Assembly: GCA_903837495.1 (NCBI GenBank)
Contig: CAILUT010000043.1
Coordinates: 1-64,000 of the forward strand
From: an uncultured Flavobacteriales bacterium
GTDB taxonomy: Bacteria; Bacteroidota; Bacteroidia; CAIKAF01
DNA length: 64,000 bases
Direction: 5' to 3'
The notes under the pieces were generated by a model, which had not been told where the DNA came from, made no database searches, and saw nothing but the letters and a program-made list of their open reading frames with translations. How positions within the stretch are numbered: the first letter of the stretch is position 1; each line of letters starts with the position of its first letter. The position numbers were made by a program, and so were the translations under genes. Positions 41,312 through 50,720 of the stretch are shown here, piece by piece.

Positions 41312-43177
41312 ATGTTCTGCCACCCATCGCTGTCTTCCTCAATCCATTGGTTTTGTGGGTTGTTTTTTCTGCTTTTGCAGCCTGTTGGGTATTCAGCTGT
41401 ACAAAATACGCCTCCTTCGTATTGGCAATTGCATGTGCATTATTCCATGTCGGTTATGTTGGACACGGCAAACCACCATTTGACCGGTTCACAAACATTA
41501 ACCATTAAAAACACCTCGCCCGACACCTTAAACGAGCTGTACTACCATTTATATTACAATGCATTTCAACCTGGGTCGGCCATGGATGTGCGCAGCCGAA
41601 GTCTGCCCGACCCCGACCGCAGGGTGGGTAGCCGCATTCAAAAATTAAGTCCAGATCAAATAGGATACCAGCGCATTGTTGCGGTAAGCCAAGACCGCAA
41701 TCCCATCGCCTCGTTTTCCATTTCAGGAACGGTTATGCACCTTCCCCTAAAAAAACCCATTTTGCCTGGCCAAGAAACCAGCATTGAGCTTCAATTTCAG
41801 GCCCAAATCCCCGTACAAATTCGCAGAACAGGGCGGCACAATGCCGAAGGAATCGATTTCTCTATGACCCAATGGTATCCAAAACTTGCTGTGTACGATG
41901 CGAATGGCTGGAATACCGACCCTTACGTTGCCCGGGAATTTTATGGGAATTTCGGAACCTTTGAGGTCAACTTAAAAGTACCTCAAAACCAAGTGGTTGC
42001 TGCTACTGGCATTCTTTTGAACCCAGAGGAAGTAGGCCATGGGTATTCCGCTCTTTCAAAACCTGCTAAAGGATGGCTGACTTGGAAATTCAAGGCAGAA
42101 AATGTGCATGATTTTGCCTGGGCGGCGGATCCTGACTACAAGCACGACACCCTTCGCGTACCCAAGGGCCCCTTGCTCCGGTTTTTCTATCAATCCGATT
42201 CAACCCTTGCCAACTGGCAAGCGTTGAAACCGTATTGCCAGCAATTGTTTGAACGCATGTCGGCCACCTTTGGTCCTTACCCCTACCCTGTTTTTAGTTT
42301 TGTTCAAGGCGGCGACGGTGGCATGGAATATCCTATGCTTACGTTGATTACAGCCCGTGGAAACTTGGACGGTTTGATTTCTGTTTCGTTTCACGAAGCC
42401 ATCCACAATTGGTTTTACGGGCTTTGGGGATTTGATGAAGGAAAATACCCCTGGATGGACGAGGGCTTTACCCAATACGCCACCGATTATATGCTGCACC
42501 AGATTCGAAAGGAGGAACATCCTAGAAAATCCATAATAGCCACCTATAAAATGCTGCTCGCAATGCCAAACAGGCAACCCTTGAGCACGCATGCAGATTG
42601 GTATTCGACCAACAGAGCCTACGGGCTATCTTCGTACATCGGAGGAGCTGCATTTTTAGAACATCTTACCTATGTGTTGGGAGAAGAACGCATGCCCCAA
42701 TTTTGGAGGAATTTTTACCGAGATTGGAAATTCAAGCACCCAAATCCCGAAAACCTAATTCGAACGGCCGAAAAGGTAGGCGGCATGGAATTGGATTGGT
42801 TTTACCGGGAATTCATTTTATCGACCCACACCATCGATTATGCCATAGATTCTGTTTGGAAAAGCAAAGAAGGGATTGCAATACGCCTTGCCAACAGTGG
42901 CAGTTTCCCCATGCCCATACGCCTAAGAATTGACCTGAAAAACGGGAATGCCCAAAACATCTTGATTCCACTCGATGTTCAGCGCCTTCATTCCAATCTG
43001 TCCGCCGAACAAAAAACCCTCAGTACCATTGCCCCGATGAGTCCTTGGCCGTGGGTAGAATCGACCTACACCTTCGAGCTTCCTATTGGTTTTCAGAATG
43101 TTCAGTCTATAACCATTGACCCCGATGGATATTTGGCCGATATAGACCTTGAAAACAACGTTAAAATTCTGCCTTGA
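41312..43177 (+). CDS. M1 family metallopeptidase
   Basis: Signal peptide; GGMEYPMLTLI; HEAIHNWFYGLWGFDEGKYPWMDEGFTQYA (HExxH-x18-E). Confidence 0.92.
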   Translation: MFCHPSLSSSIHWFCGLFFLLLQPVGYSAVQNTPPSYWQLHVHYSMSVMLDTANHHLTGSQTLTIKNTSPDTLNELYYHLYYNAFQPGSAMDVRSRSLPDPDRRVGSRIQKLSPDQIGYQRIVAVSQDRNPIASFSISGTVMHLPLKKPILPGQETSIELQFQAQIPVQIRRTGRHNAEGIDFSMTQWYPKLAVYDANGWNTDPYVAREFYGNFGTFEVNLKVPQNQVVAATGILLNPEEVGHGYSALSKPAKGWLTWKFKAENVHDFAWAADPDYKHDTLRVPKGPLLRFFYQSDSTLANWQALKPYCQQLFERMSATFGPYPYPVFSFVQGGDGGMEYPMLTLITARGNLDGLISVSFHEAIHNWFYGLWGFDEGKYPWMDEGFTQYATDYMLHQIRKEEHPRKSIIATYKMLLAMPNRQPLSTHADWYSTNRAYGLSSYIGGAAFLEHLTYVLGEERMPQFWRNFYRDWKFKHPNPENLIRTAEKVGGMELDWFYREFILSTHTIDYAIDSVWKSKEGIAIRLANSGSFPMPIRLRIDLKNGNAQNILIPLDVQRLHSNLSAEQKTLSTIAPMSPWPWVESTYTFELPIGFQNVQSITIDPDGYLADIDLENNVKILP

Positions 43178-43192
43178 ACCAAGCTTTACTAC

Positions 43193-43200
43193 TACCTTTG
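43193..43200 (+). promoter_or_regulatory. -7 box (TACCTTTG) upstream of ccmE
   Basis: TACCTTTG 18 nt before ATG, with TTG at 43174-43176 upstream. Confidence 0.45.
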
Positions 43201-43218
43201 TTGCATCGGTAAAATGGT

Positions 43219-43611
43219 ATGAAGAAAATACACCTTGTTTTAATTTTAGTTGTGGCCGCCGCCATTGGAGTAGTCATGGTGGCTTTGGGCAATTCCGATT
43301 CCTATGCCTCATTTTCTCAAGCCATAGAAAACCCTTCAAGAACCTACCATGTGGCGGGCAAGCTAGAATTGAACGAACCCATGGTGTACGACCCCCATAC
43401 CGAGGCCAATTTATTCACCTTTACTATGGTGGACAACGACGGAAAAAAATGCAGGGTTGCCCTGCACAAACCCCGCCCCCAAGATTTTGAACGCTCTGAA
43501 CAAATTGTGGTCATTGGTCAAATGGAAAACGAGGTTTTTCAAGCCAAAGACATGTTGACAAAATGCCCTTCTAAATACAACGATGCGCCCACCCAAACTG
43601 TGGAATTGTGA
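43219..43611 (+). CDS. ccmE: Cytochrome c maturation protein CcmE (Cys-type)
   Basis: N-terminal TM; YHVAGKLELNEPM...IVVIGQMENEVFQAKDMLTKCPSKY. Confidence 0.88.
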   Translation: MKKIHLVLILVVAAAIGVVMVALGNSDSYASFSQAIENPSRTYHVAGKLELNEPMVYDPHTEANLFTFTMVDNDGKKCRVALHKPRPQDFERSEQIVVIGQMENEVFQAKDMLTKCPSKYNDAPTQTVEL

Positions 43612-46205
43612 ACAGCTCTGATTTTTTAAACGAACAGCTTTGGCCTGGGCAACTGGGGAACATTCTTATTCTTCTGGCCCTTTGCTCGGCCATTTTTGGT
43701 GCAATTGCCCATTTCAGAGTAACCCTGTCCTCCAATCTAGATTCAACGTGGAAAAACTGGGGTAGAATCGCATTGCTGGTTCACAGCAGCGCCGTTTTTG
43801 GCATCGTAGCCCTGCTCTTTGGCATCATGCTGACTCGGCAATTCGAGTATTACTATGTTTGGAAACACACCAATACCGCCTTGCCTCAATCGTACATATT
43901 TGCCGCATTCTGGGAAGGGCAAGAAGGCTCATTTTTGCTGTGGGCCTTTTGGCATGCCGTCATCGGATTGGTTTTTCTGCACAAGGCTTTCCGTTCGAAT
44001 TCCGGAGTGATTGCCACCCTGCTTTTGGTTCAAGGTTTTTTAATGACCATGCTTTTAGGCCGCATCGTTTTTATTCCCGAATGGGGCATTGACTTTAACA
44101 TCGGTTCTTTTCCATTCGGCTTAACCCGAGAACATCCTACCTTGATGAATGCTCCATTTACCAAGCTGACCGATTACCTGTTGAGTCTGGATGGCCGAGG
44201 CTTAAATCCAGCCCTTCAAAACTACTGGATGACCATTCACCCCCCTACCTTATTTCTGGGTTTTGCTCTTACTACCATTCCCTTTGGTTTTGTTATTCAA
44301 GCATTGATTCGTAGAGATTTTAGCTCTTGGTTCCGAACTGCCTTGCCTTGGGCATTTTTGGGAGTGGGTGTTTTAGGTGCAGGAATTTTAATGGGAGGCG
44401 CCTGGGCCTACGAAGCCCTGAGCTTTGGCGGATTTTGGGTTTGGGATCCCGTTGAAAACGCCTCGCTCGTTCCCTGGCTGCTGTTGACCGCTGGAGGCCA
44501 CATGCTGCTGATTCCTAAAAAAACCAAAATCGTGCTAACCCTGGCCTTTGTTTTCCTAATACTTGGGTTTATTACCGTTTTGTATTCTACCTTCCTAACC
44601 CGAAGTGGCGTTTTGGGAGACGCCTCGGTGCATTCGTTCACCGATTTGGGATTGACCGGGCAACTCCTTCTGTTCTTGTTTTTCTTCATGGCTCTGCCTG
44701 TATATCTGGTTTTACCAAAACGGCAGCGCTTTGTTTATCTGATTGCTTCCTTGGCCTTGCTCGCTTTTGGTTTTAGCAGTCAATTTTCGTCCATTTCAAA
44801 TGGCTTGTGGACCTTGTTTGGACTGGCTTCTTTTGGTCTGGGTATTTACGGCTTAAACCAACGGATTAACCCAAATACGCCCACCCTAGAAGAACATCTG
44901 TGGTCCAGAGATTTTTGGATGCTGATGGGAGCCCTAATCCTAACGGTCTCGGCCCTTCACCTTACAGTCGAAACATCAAAACCCGTTATCAATAAACTCA
45001 CCGGAACGTCCATGGCCGTTGGCGACGCAGCTGCCTACAACGCCATTCAATGGTGGTTCGGTTTGTTGCTATCCATCGGAATGGGTGTGGTTTTGTATCT
45101 TTTGTACGGCAAAAAAACATCCAAAAGCCTGGTCAAGGAACTCGGCAGGGTGGCTTTGGTGGCTGTGGCCTTTACCCTGGTTACTTTTTCTTTGTACCCC
45201 AACATGAAAGTGATGCCCGACGCCCTTCTATTGCTGGGGGGCTGGTTTGCCTTGGCCTCGGGATTTTTGTTTGTGTCTAAATTCATCAAAAAACACCCCT
45301 TGGCGGCGGGCGGCGGTTTGGCCCACGCCGGATTTGGGCTGTTGATGGCCGGCATCGTGATCAGCATGGGCCAACAACAAAACGTGTCGAAAAACCAAAA
45401 CGAAATCAACCTGAAGGCATTAAACGAGGAGTTCTCAAACGACGAACACGTGATGCTGATGAAAGGCGATACCGTAAGCATGGCCAATTACCGTTTGGTT
45501 TTTGCTAAAGACACCTTGAACGGCTCGTTCGCCGAATACCAAATTGATTACTATTCCAATTCAAATGGGAAAAACGAAAAGCAGTTTAGCCTAAGTCCCC
45601 GAATCATTTTAAGTCCCAGCATGGGGAACGTGGCCGAACCCGCCACCCGCCACTTTATAACCCACGACGTGTTTACCCACATTACCTATGTGGACCTAGA
45701 AAACCTAAAACGAAAATCGGCCGGTGTGGCCGCTCCAGAATACGAAGAACCCCAGCATTTTGAACTGAAAATTGGGGATACTGTGTATTCCTCAAACGCC
45801 TACATTGTGGTTGAGGGAATCGCCTCGGAAACCAGCGAGGCCGAAACCGAAACCGACCCCAAAACCCTGAGCTTGAATTTATACCCCACCTTCACCGTGC
45901 GGGACCTTCAAGGCAACATCGATACTGTAAAACCCGCCTTTTTAATTCAAGGCCTTTCCCTGCAAACCATTCCCGACACCGCAAAAGGAAACGGTTTGGT
46001 GGTAGAAGTGAAAAAAATAAATCCAAAAACCTCAACCATCGAGGTGGAAATGCAACGCAAAAAGTACCAAAATCAAGATGATTTCATCATTATGAAGGCG
46101 GTCATTTTTCCTTGGATTAAGTTGCTGTGGGCAGGTTGCTTTTTGATTGTGATTGGCAGCCTGATGGCGGTGGCTGAACGCTTCAAAAAAAATGGGCAAG
46201 CTTAG
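43608..46205 (+). CDS. ccmF: Cytochrome c biogenesis protein CcmF/CcsA
   Basis: Polytopic; AAFWEGQEGSFLLWAFWHA; WWD-type motif FGGFWVWDPVENASLVPWLLLTAGGH; GTG start overlapping ccmE stop. Confidence 0.92.
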   Translation: MNSSDFLNEQLWPGQLGNILILLALCSAIFGAIAHFRVTLSSNLDSTWKNWGRIALLVHSSAVFGIVALLFGIMLTRQFEYYYVWKHTNTALPQSYIFAAFWEGQEGSFLLWAFWHAVIGLVFLHKAFRSNSGVIATLLLVQGFLMTMLLGRIVFIPEWGIDFNIGSFPFGLTREHPTLMNAPFTKLTDYLLSLDGRGLNPALQNYWMTIHPPTLFLGFALTTIPFGFVIQALIRRDFSSWFRTALPWAFLGVGVLGAGILMGGAWAYEALSFGGFWVWDPVENASLVPWLLLTAGGHMLLIPKKTKIVLTLAFVFLILGFITVLYSTFLTRSGVLGDASVHSFTDLGLTGQLLLFLFFFMALPVYLVLPKRQRFVYLIASLALLAFGFSSQFSSISNGLWTLFGLASFGLGIYGLNQRINPNTPTLEEHLWSRDFWMLMGALILTVSALHLTVETSKPVINKLTGTSMAVGDAAAYNAIQWWFGLLLSIGMGVVLYLLYGKKTSKSLVKELGRVALVAVAFTLVTFSLYPNMKVMPDALLLLGGWFALASGFLFVSKFIKKHPLAAGGGLAHAGFGLLMAGIVISMGQQQNVSKNQNEINLKALNEEFSNDEHVMLMKGDTVSMANYRLVFAKDTLNGSFAEYQIDYYSNSNGKNEKQFSLSPRIILSPSMGNVAEPATRHFITHDVFTHITYVDLENLKRKSAGVAAPEYEEPQHFELKIGDTVYSSNAYIVVEGIASETSEAETETDPKTLSLNLYPTFTVRDLQGNIDTVKPAFLIQGLSLQTIPDTAKGNGLVVEVKKINPKTSTIEVEMQRKKYQNQDDFIIMKAVIFPWIKLLWAGCFLIVIGSLMAVAERFKKNGQA

Positions 46206-46968
46206 TTTCATCGGAACCGGAAATCTCTCTTGGCATTTAAGCCAGGCCTTTTTTCGCGCTGGCCATACCATTGTTGAATTTTGCGGACGCCAACCCGAAA
46301 AAACAAGGGGCTACGCCGCCCGTGTCGATGCCCAGCCCATTGACCATCCCTCCCTGATGGATTCCGACCTGGATTTTATCTTTATTTGCGTTTCCGATTC
46401 GGCCATTGCAGAGGTAAGCTCCCAATTGAATCCAAGTAGGGCAATTCTGGTGCATTGTTCTGGAAGCACTCCCCTAAACCACCTGAAAGGAGAAAAAACA
46501 GGGGTTTTTTACCCCTTTCAATCCTTCCGCATCGAAACGGGCGTCCGCTGGAGGGAGCTGAATATTTTGCTGGAAGGAAACACCCTTGAAACCACCGAAG
46601 CCTTGTTCAACCTCGCTTCATGCCTGGGCTCTGCCACCCAAGCCACCACCGAACAAGACCGGCAGCGCATGCATTTGGCGGGTGTGTTGGCCTCCAATTT
46701 CGTGAACCTTCTCTGGCAAAAGGCGCAAGAACTCTGCATGCAATCGGGCATGGACCCAGAGCTGCTGCACCCTTTGATGGAAGAAACCCTGAACAAAGCT
46801 GTGCAAATGGGTTGCACAGAAGCCCAAACCGGCCCCGCTTTGCGCCGCGACAACCAAACCTTGATGCTGCATGAAAACATGTTGAACATGCAGCCACCCT
46901 GGGACGAAGTGTACCGAACCCTGAGCCAAGAAATTGCAAAACGACACCCGCTGCATTCCCAGCCTTAA
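46192..46968 (+). CDS. Rossmann-like / DUF2520 domain protein
   Basis: LSFIGTGNLSWHLSQAFFRAGHTI...FICVSDSAIAEV...VHCSGSTPLNHL...GVFYPFQSF...AGVLASNFVNLLW. Confidence 0.88.
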   Translation: MGKLSFIGTGNLSWHLSQAFFRAGHTIVEFCGRQPEKTRGYAARVDAQPIDHPSLMDSDLDFIFICVSDSAIAEVSSQLNPSRAILVHCSGSTPLNHLKGEKTGVFYPFQSFRIETGVRWRELNILLEGNTLETTEALFNLASCLGSATQATTEQDRQRMHLAGVLASNFVNLLWQKAQELCMQSGMDPELLHPLMEETLNKAVQMGCTEAQTGPALRRDNQTLMLHENMLNMQPPWDEVYRTLSQEIAKRHPLHSQP

Positions 46969-46978
46969 ATCCAACAAA

Positions 46979-48391
46979 ATGGTCAACATTGAATTAGAAA
47001 ACGGGAATCAGGAATCCCAAAACCCGTACCTGCCTTTGCTTCAAGCCCAGCAGAAGTATTTCAGGCAACAAAGCAGCAAGCCCTTGCAAACCCGCAAAGG
47101 GGTTTTAAGAAAATTAGCCCAGCTTCTCAAAGACAAGGAGTCCGATTTGTTTGAGGCCATTTATACCGATTTCCACAAATCGGCCTTTGAAACCTACGCC
47201 GCCGAATTGGGCTTCCTTCAGCATGAAATTGCCTTCGCCTTAAAGCACCTAAACGCCTGGGCAAAACCAAAACGGGTGGCCCATGGCTTGATAAATTTTC
47301 CCGGCCGAAGCTATGTTCTTTCTCAACCCCTGGGCTCCACCCTAATCATAGGAGCTTGGAATTATCCCTACCAAGTTTCGTTGTTGCCCGCCATTTCAGC
47401 CTTGGCCGCCGGCAATACGGTGGTAATTAAACCCAGCGAACTGGCTCCGGCCACTGCAGCGGCCATGAAGCAGCTCATCAACACGAACTTCCCGGCCGAG
47501 TTAATCCACGTGGTTGAAGGGGCAGCCACAGAAACACAGCAATTGGTTGATTTGCCTTGGAATTCCATCTTTTTTACCGGCAGCACCCGGGTAGGCCGTG
47601 AAATTTACCAACGGGCGGCCAAAAACTTGACTCCCGTTATCCTGGAATTGGGAGGGAAAAGTCCGGCTTTTGTTTTAAAAGACGCCAATTTAAAAGATGC
47701 CGCCAAGAAAATAGCTTGGGCAAAATGCCTGAACGCCGGGCAAACCTGCGTAGCTCCCGATTTTGTGTGGGTTGAGGCTGAGGTTCGTTCGGCGTTTATA
47801 GAAGAACTTTGCAAAGCCTTCGAAGCCTACCCGAACGCTCCAGACCAAGCCAGCGACCAGTACGTTAAGATAATTTCAAAGCGGCACACCGAGCGCATGG
47901 CTTCGCTTTTGGACTCCAAGCAGGTGGTTTTTGGAGGTCAAATTGATGTGGAAAAGCGGTTTGTGGCGCCCACCCTGCTGCATCCGGTAGCCTGGGAAGA
48001 CCCGGTAATGCAGGAAGAAATTTTCGGGCCTTTGCTGCCCATTATGGAATTTGAAAATTTGGAAGCGGCGTTAAATCAGGCTCTTCAGCAGCCTTCGCCC
48101 TTGGCTTGCTATGTTTTTTCGACCGATTCAAGGCGCATTCGGCAAATTCTAAACACCCTTCCCTTTGGCGGCGGCTGCGTCAACGATTGCTTGATGCACC
48201 TGGCCAATCCGCGGCTTCCCTTCGGCGGAGTGGGCCACAGCGGCAGCGGGCGCTACCATGGCGAGGCCGGTTTCCGCACCTTTTCGCACGAAAAAAGCAT
48301 CGTGGAAAAATTCGGTTGGTTCGACGCGCCGGTCCGCTATCCGCCCTATTTGCCTTGGAAATGGAAGGTGCTGCGCCGGCTTCTTCCTTGA
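46979..48391 (+). CDS. Aldehyde dehydrogenase (ALDH3-like)
   Basis: LIIGAWNYPYQVSLLPAISALAAGNTVVIKPSELAP; FFTGSTRVGREI; LELGGKSPAFVL; NAGQTCVAPDF. ATG 46979. Confidence 0.94.
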   Translation: MVNIELENGNQESQNPYLPLLQAQQKYFRQQSSKPLQTRKGVLRKLAQLLKDKESDLFEAIYTDFHKSAFETYAAELGFLQHEIAFALKHLNAWAKPKRVAHGLINFPGRSYVLSQPLGSTLIIGAWNYPYQVSLLPAISALAAGNTVVIKPSELAPATAAAMKQLINTNFPAELIHVVEGAATETQQLVDLPWNSIFFTGSTRVGREIYQRAAKNLTPVILELGGKSPAFVLKDANLKDAAKKIAWAKCLNAGQTCVAPDFVWVEAEVRSAFIEELCKAFEAYPNAPDQASDQYVKIISKRHTERMASLLDSKQVVFGGQIDVEKRFVAPTLLHPVAWEDPVMQEEIFGPLLPIMEFENLEAALNQALQQPSPLACYVFSTDSRRIRQILNTLPFGGGCVNDCLMHLANPRLPFGGVGHSGSGRYHGEAGFRTFSHEKSIVEKFGWFDAPVRYPPYLPWKWKVLRRLLP

Positions 48392-48398
48392 TTTTTTT

Positions 48399-48545
48399 GG
48401 GGGGCGCCTAATCCCGCTTTCGCCTGTAGTCAAGTTGCCCAAACCCGCCCGGCTATGGGCTGCGGTGGCTCCTAAAGTCGCCTCCTCGCCCAGGCCGGGC
48501 TGGGTTTGGCCTGCCTTGCCTGCCGGCTCAATCGGGGGCGCGACT
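48399..48545 (+). repeat. Structured dispersed element, copy C (downstream of ALDH)
   Basis: GGGGGGCGCCTAATCCCGCTTTCGCCTGTAGTC...GCGGTGGCTCCTAAAGTCGCCTCCTCGCC...CTGCCGGCTCAATCGGGGGCGCGACT; GCCCAAACCCGCCCGGC / GCCGGGCTGGGTTTGGC arms. Confidence 0.85.
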
Positions 48546-48651
48546 CAGGCTAGAGGCCATTCATTCTGAAGAAATTGACAACATATTTTAGAGGCAAAAG
48601 GATAACAATGAAAAACATGCTAATTCCTAAATTCTCCTTAAGTTAGCATCT

Positions 48652-49767
48652 ATGTATCGTATTCTGCTTATTTTGATTTTTCAGTTCCCATTTATGGCTT
48701 TTGGTCAAGCATTGCAAATGGAATTTAACCGAGCTATACTAATCAATAGCGACAGCGGAAATGTGGTTGTCCCAGCCGGAAAAGCATGGAAAGTGGTTTC
48801 AATTTTCGATGAAACCGTCCCTTACCGTTCTTCAGTCTCGGTTAGTTACCCACGGGGAAATGCCTCCACTCCAGATGCTTGCAATGGATGCAACGACGCC
48901 TCATGCAACAACCGTGAAATGCGAAGCTATTCGTGGTCGGATTGCAGCTCAAAAGATGCCCCGGTATATGCAAATGGAAAAGAAATATCAATTGAAAACA
49001 TACAATCAACAAGTCTTTTACGGCTTAAATCCCCCTTTTGGTTAAAGGCTGGCGACAGCCTTAAAGTGGGCCATACCCCGCCCTGTTATTCAATACCTGT
49101 AACATCCCAACCCAGCGGCAGTTGTTGGAATTGCGGTACTATTTTCTTGGACAATCTACCCGGTTGCACTCCCGATGTACGTCAATGTGGAACCCAATCT
49201 ATGCCAGGATACATTGTTCGTGTTAGCCGTTGGGTTAACATTTTGGAGTTTGATTTGCTTCAAAATCCAACCCGAAGTTTGAAATTTCATCAAGTCCACA
49301 CCTTTGATGCAACTACAGGCCAACAATCTGTTCCGCAAGGCAAAATGTGGCGAATAACCAAGTCTTTGGCTCATGTAAATCAGTATGTATTACAAAGCCA
49401 AACCAACCAAAGTGTAGCCGCCACACCCTCAAATCCTAATCCATGTACAGGAGACACCACTGGAAATTATACGAGGTGGACCCTTCAAATGAATAGCTGC
49501 TGCAATGGGGAAGTGATCGAACTCAATGGAAAAGAAATGCGATATAGAGAAAATTCAGTGTTTGAAGATTACAATATTTGGCTGCCCGAGGGCACAACCA
49601 TTGAATCAAAGGGCAGCAATTGTGCACATTCAACAAGCTTAAGTATTCCTGCACAAGGAGTTTATTTTTTTCAAAACAACAACCAACTTCGCTGCGGTCC
49701 TGCCCAATTTTCTGGCAGCACCCAATATTCTCCCCTGCTTAGTATTCTTGAGTTTGAAGTTCAATAA
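48652..49767 (+). CDS. Secreted, Cys-rich orphan protein with internal duplication
   Basis: Signal peptide MYRILLILIFQFPFMAFGQA; two related halves (VVPAGKAWKVV...NGKEIS...LKAGDSLKVG...ILEFDL and SVPQGKMWRIT...NGKEMR...LPEGTTIESKG...ILEFEV). Confidence 0.8.
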   Translation: MYRILLILIFQFPFMAFGQALQMEFNRAILINSDSGNVVVPAGKAWKVVSIFDETVPYRSSVSVSYPRGNASTPDACNGCNDASCNNREMRSYSWSDCSSKDAPVYANGKEISIENIQSTSLLRLKSPFWLKAGDSLKVGHTPPCYSIPVTSQPSGSCWNCGTIFLDNLPGCTPDVRQCGTQSMPGYIVRVSRWVNILEFDLLQNPTRSLKFHQVHTFDATTGQQSVPQGKMWRITKSLAHVNQYVLQSQTNQSVAATPSNPNPCTGDTTGNYTRWTLQMNSCCNGEVIELNGKEMRYRENSVFEDYNIWLPEGTTIESKGSNCAHSTSLSIPAQGVYFFQNNNQLRCGPAQFSGSTQYSPLLSILEFEVQ

Positions 49768-49810
49768 GGAATAGACCCTCAAATCAACAACAGCGCATTA
49801 AAGGCACAGC

Positions 49811-49961
49811 GCCGCCCGCGCCCCCGATTGAACCGGCAGGCATGCCCGTTCAGAGCTAGGGAAACCCCGGCGAGGAGGCGACGTGAGGAGCCACCGCAGA
49901 CGGCGGGTTTCCCAGCTCTGAACGGGCATGGCTACAGGTGAAAGCGGGAATAGGCGCCCCG
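49811..49961 (-). repeat. Structured dispersed element, copy D (upstream of rsmE)
   Basis: Minus strand: GGGGCGCCTATTCCCGCTTTCACCTGTAGCCATGCCCGTTCAGAGCTGGGAAACCC...GGTGGCTCCTCACGTCGCCTCCTCGCC...GGGTTTCCCTAGCTCTGAACGGGCATGCCTGCCGGTTCAATCGGGGGCGCG; 17-bp perfect arm. Confidence 0.88.
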
Positions 49962-49994
49962 CATAATCCCCAAAAAATAAGCGTACTTTTGGGC

Positions 49995-50720
49995 ATGCAT
50001 CCGGTGTTTTTTGGGCAGGTGAATCAGGATCGGGCCGAACTTTCGCTGTCCGATAGGCAGCATGCTGGCCGTGTGCTGAGGCTAAGGGCCGGTCAGCGGA
50101 TTGTGCTTTGCAATGGCCGTGGACAGGCCTGGGAAGCCGAACTGCTGCCCCAGTTTGCCCAAACCGGGGAACTGAAAATTCAGCGCGAACTGCCCCCGCA
50201 AACCCAACCCGGACTTTGGCTGGGAATTGGAATGCTGCACAAAGCCGACCGCATGGAATGGCTGGTTGAAAAAGCGGTTGAACTTGGTATTCAAGGACTT
50301 ATACCACTGCGCAGCGAGCGTGCACAGGCCTACCGATTTAACCAAGAACGCCTGCAAAAAATAATGGAAGCCGGCATGAAGCAGTCGCAGCGGTTTTGGC
50401 TGCCCAAGCTGCTGCCGCCCATGAGCATTGCTGAACTTTGCCAACAGGAATGGCCTGCCCAGCGCCGCTTTGCCTATTGCAGCGAAGCCAAGCAGCAGCC
50501 TGAAGAATGGCCCGATGCGCCGGCCGAAGGCATAGGCCTGATTGGTCCGGAAGGCGATTTTAGCCCTGCCGAAATAGATTTACTGCTTGAAAATAATTTT
50601 AGGCCACTGACGCTGAGCGCGTTCAGGCTTCGCAGCGAAACTGCTGCCTTAACCATGCTCTGCAAATGGAATCAGGCCGAAGGCCTGGACCGCGTTGGCA
50701 TGCAAAACCCCTTGCTATGA
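49995..50720 (+). CDS. rsmE: 16S rRNA (uracil1498-N3)-methyltransferase
   Basis: HAGRVLRLRAGQRIVLCNGRGQ...RMEWLVEKAVELGIQGLIPLRSERA...LIGPEGDFSPAEIDLL...LSAFRLRSETAALTML. ATG 49995. Confidence 0.93.
   Translation: MHPVFFGQVNQDRAELSLSDRQHAGRVLRLRAGQRIVLCNGRGQAWEAELLPQFAQTGELKIQRELPPQTQPGLWLGIGMLHKADRMEWLVEKAVELGIQGLIPLRSERAQAYRFNQERLQKIMEAGMKQSQRFWLPKLLPPMSIAELCQQEWPAQRRFAYCSEAKQQPEEWPDAPAEGIGLIGPEGDFSPAEIDLLLENNFRPLTLSAFRLRSETAALTMLCKWNQAEGLDRVGMQNPLL

Noticed and set aside
48106-48569. ORFs 48106-48411 +, 48149-48442 - and 48258-48569 +
   Set aside because: Antisense or out-of-frame to ALDH and extending into element C; GC-rich spurious frames.
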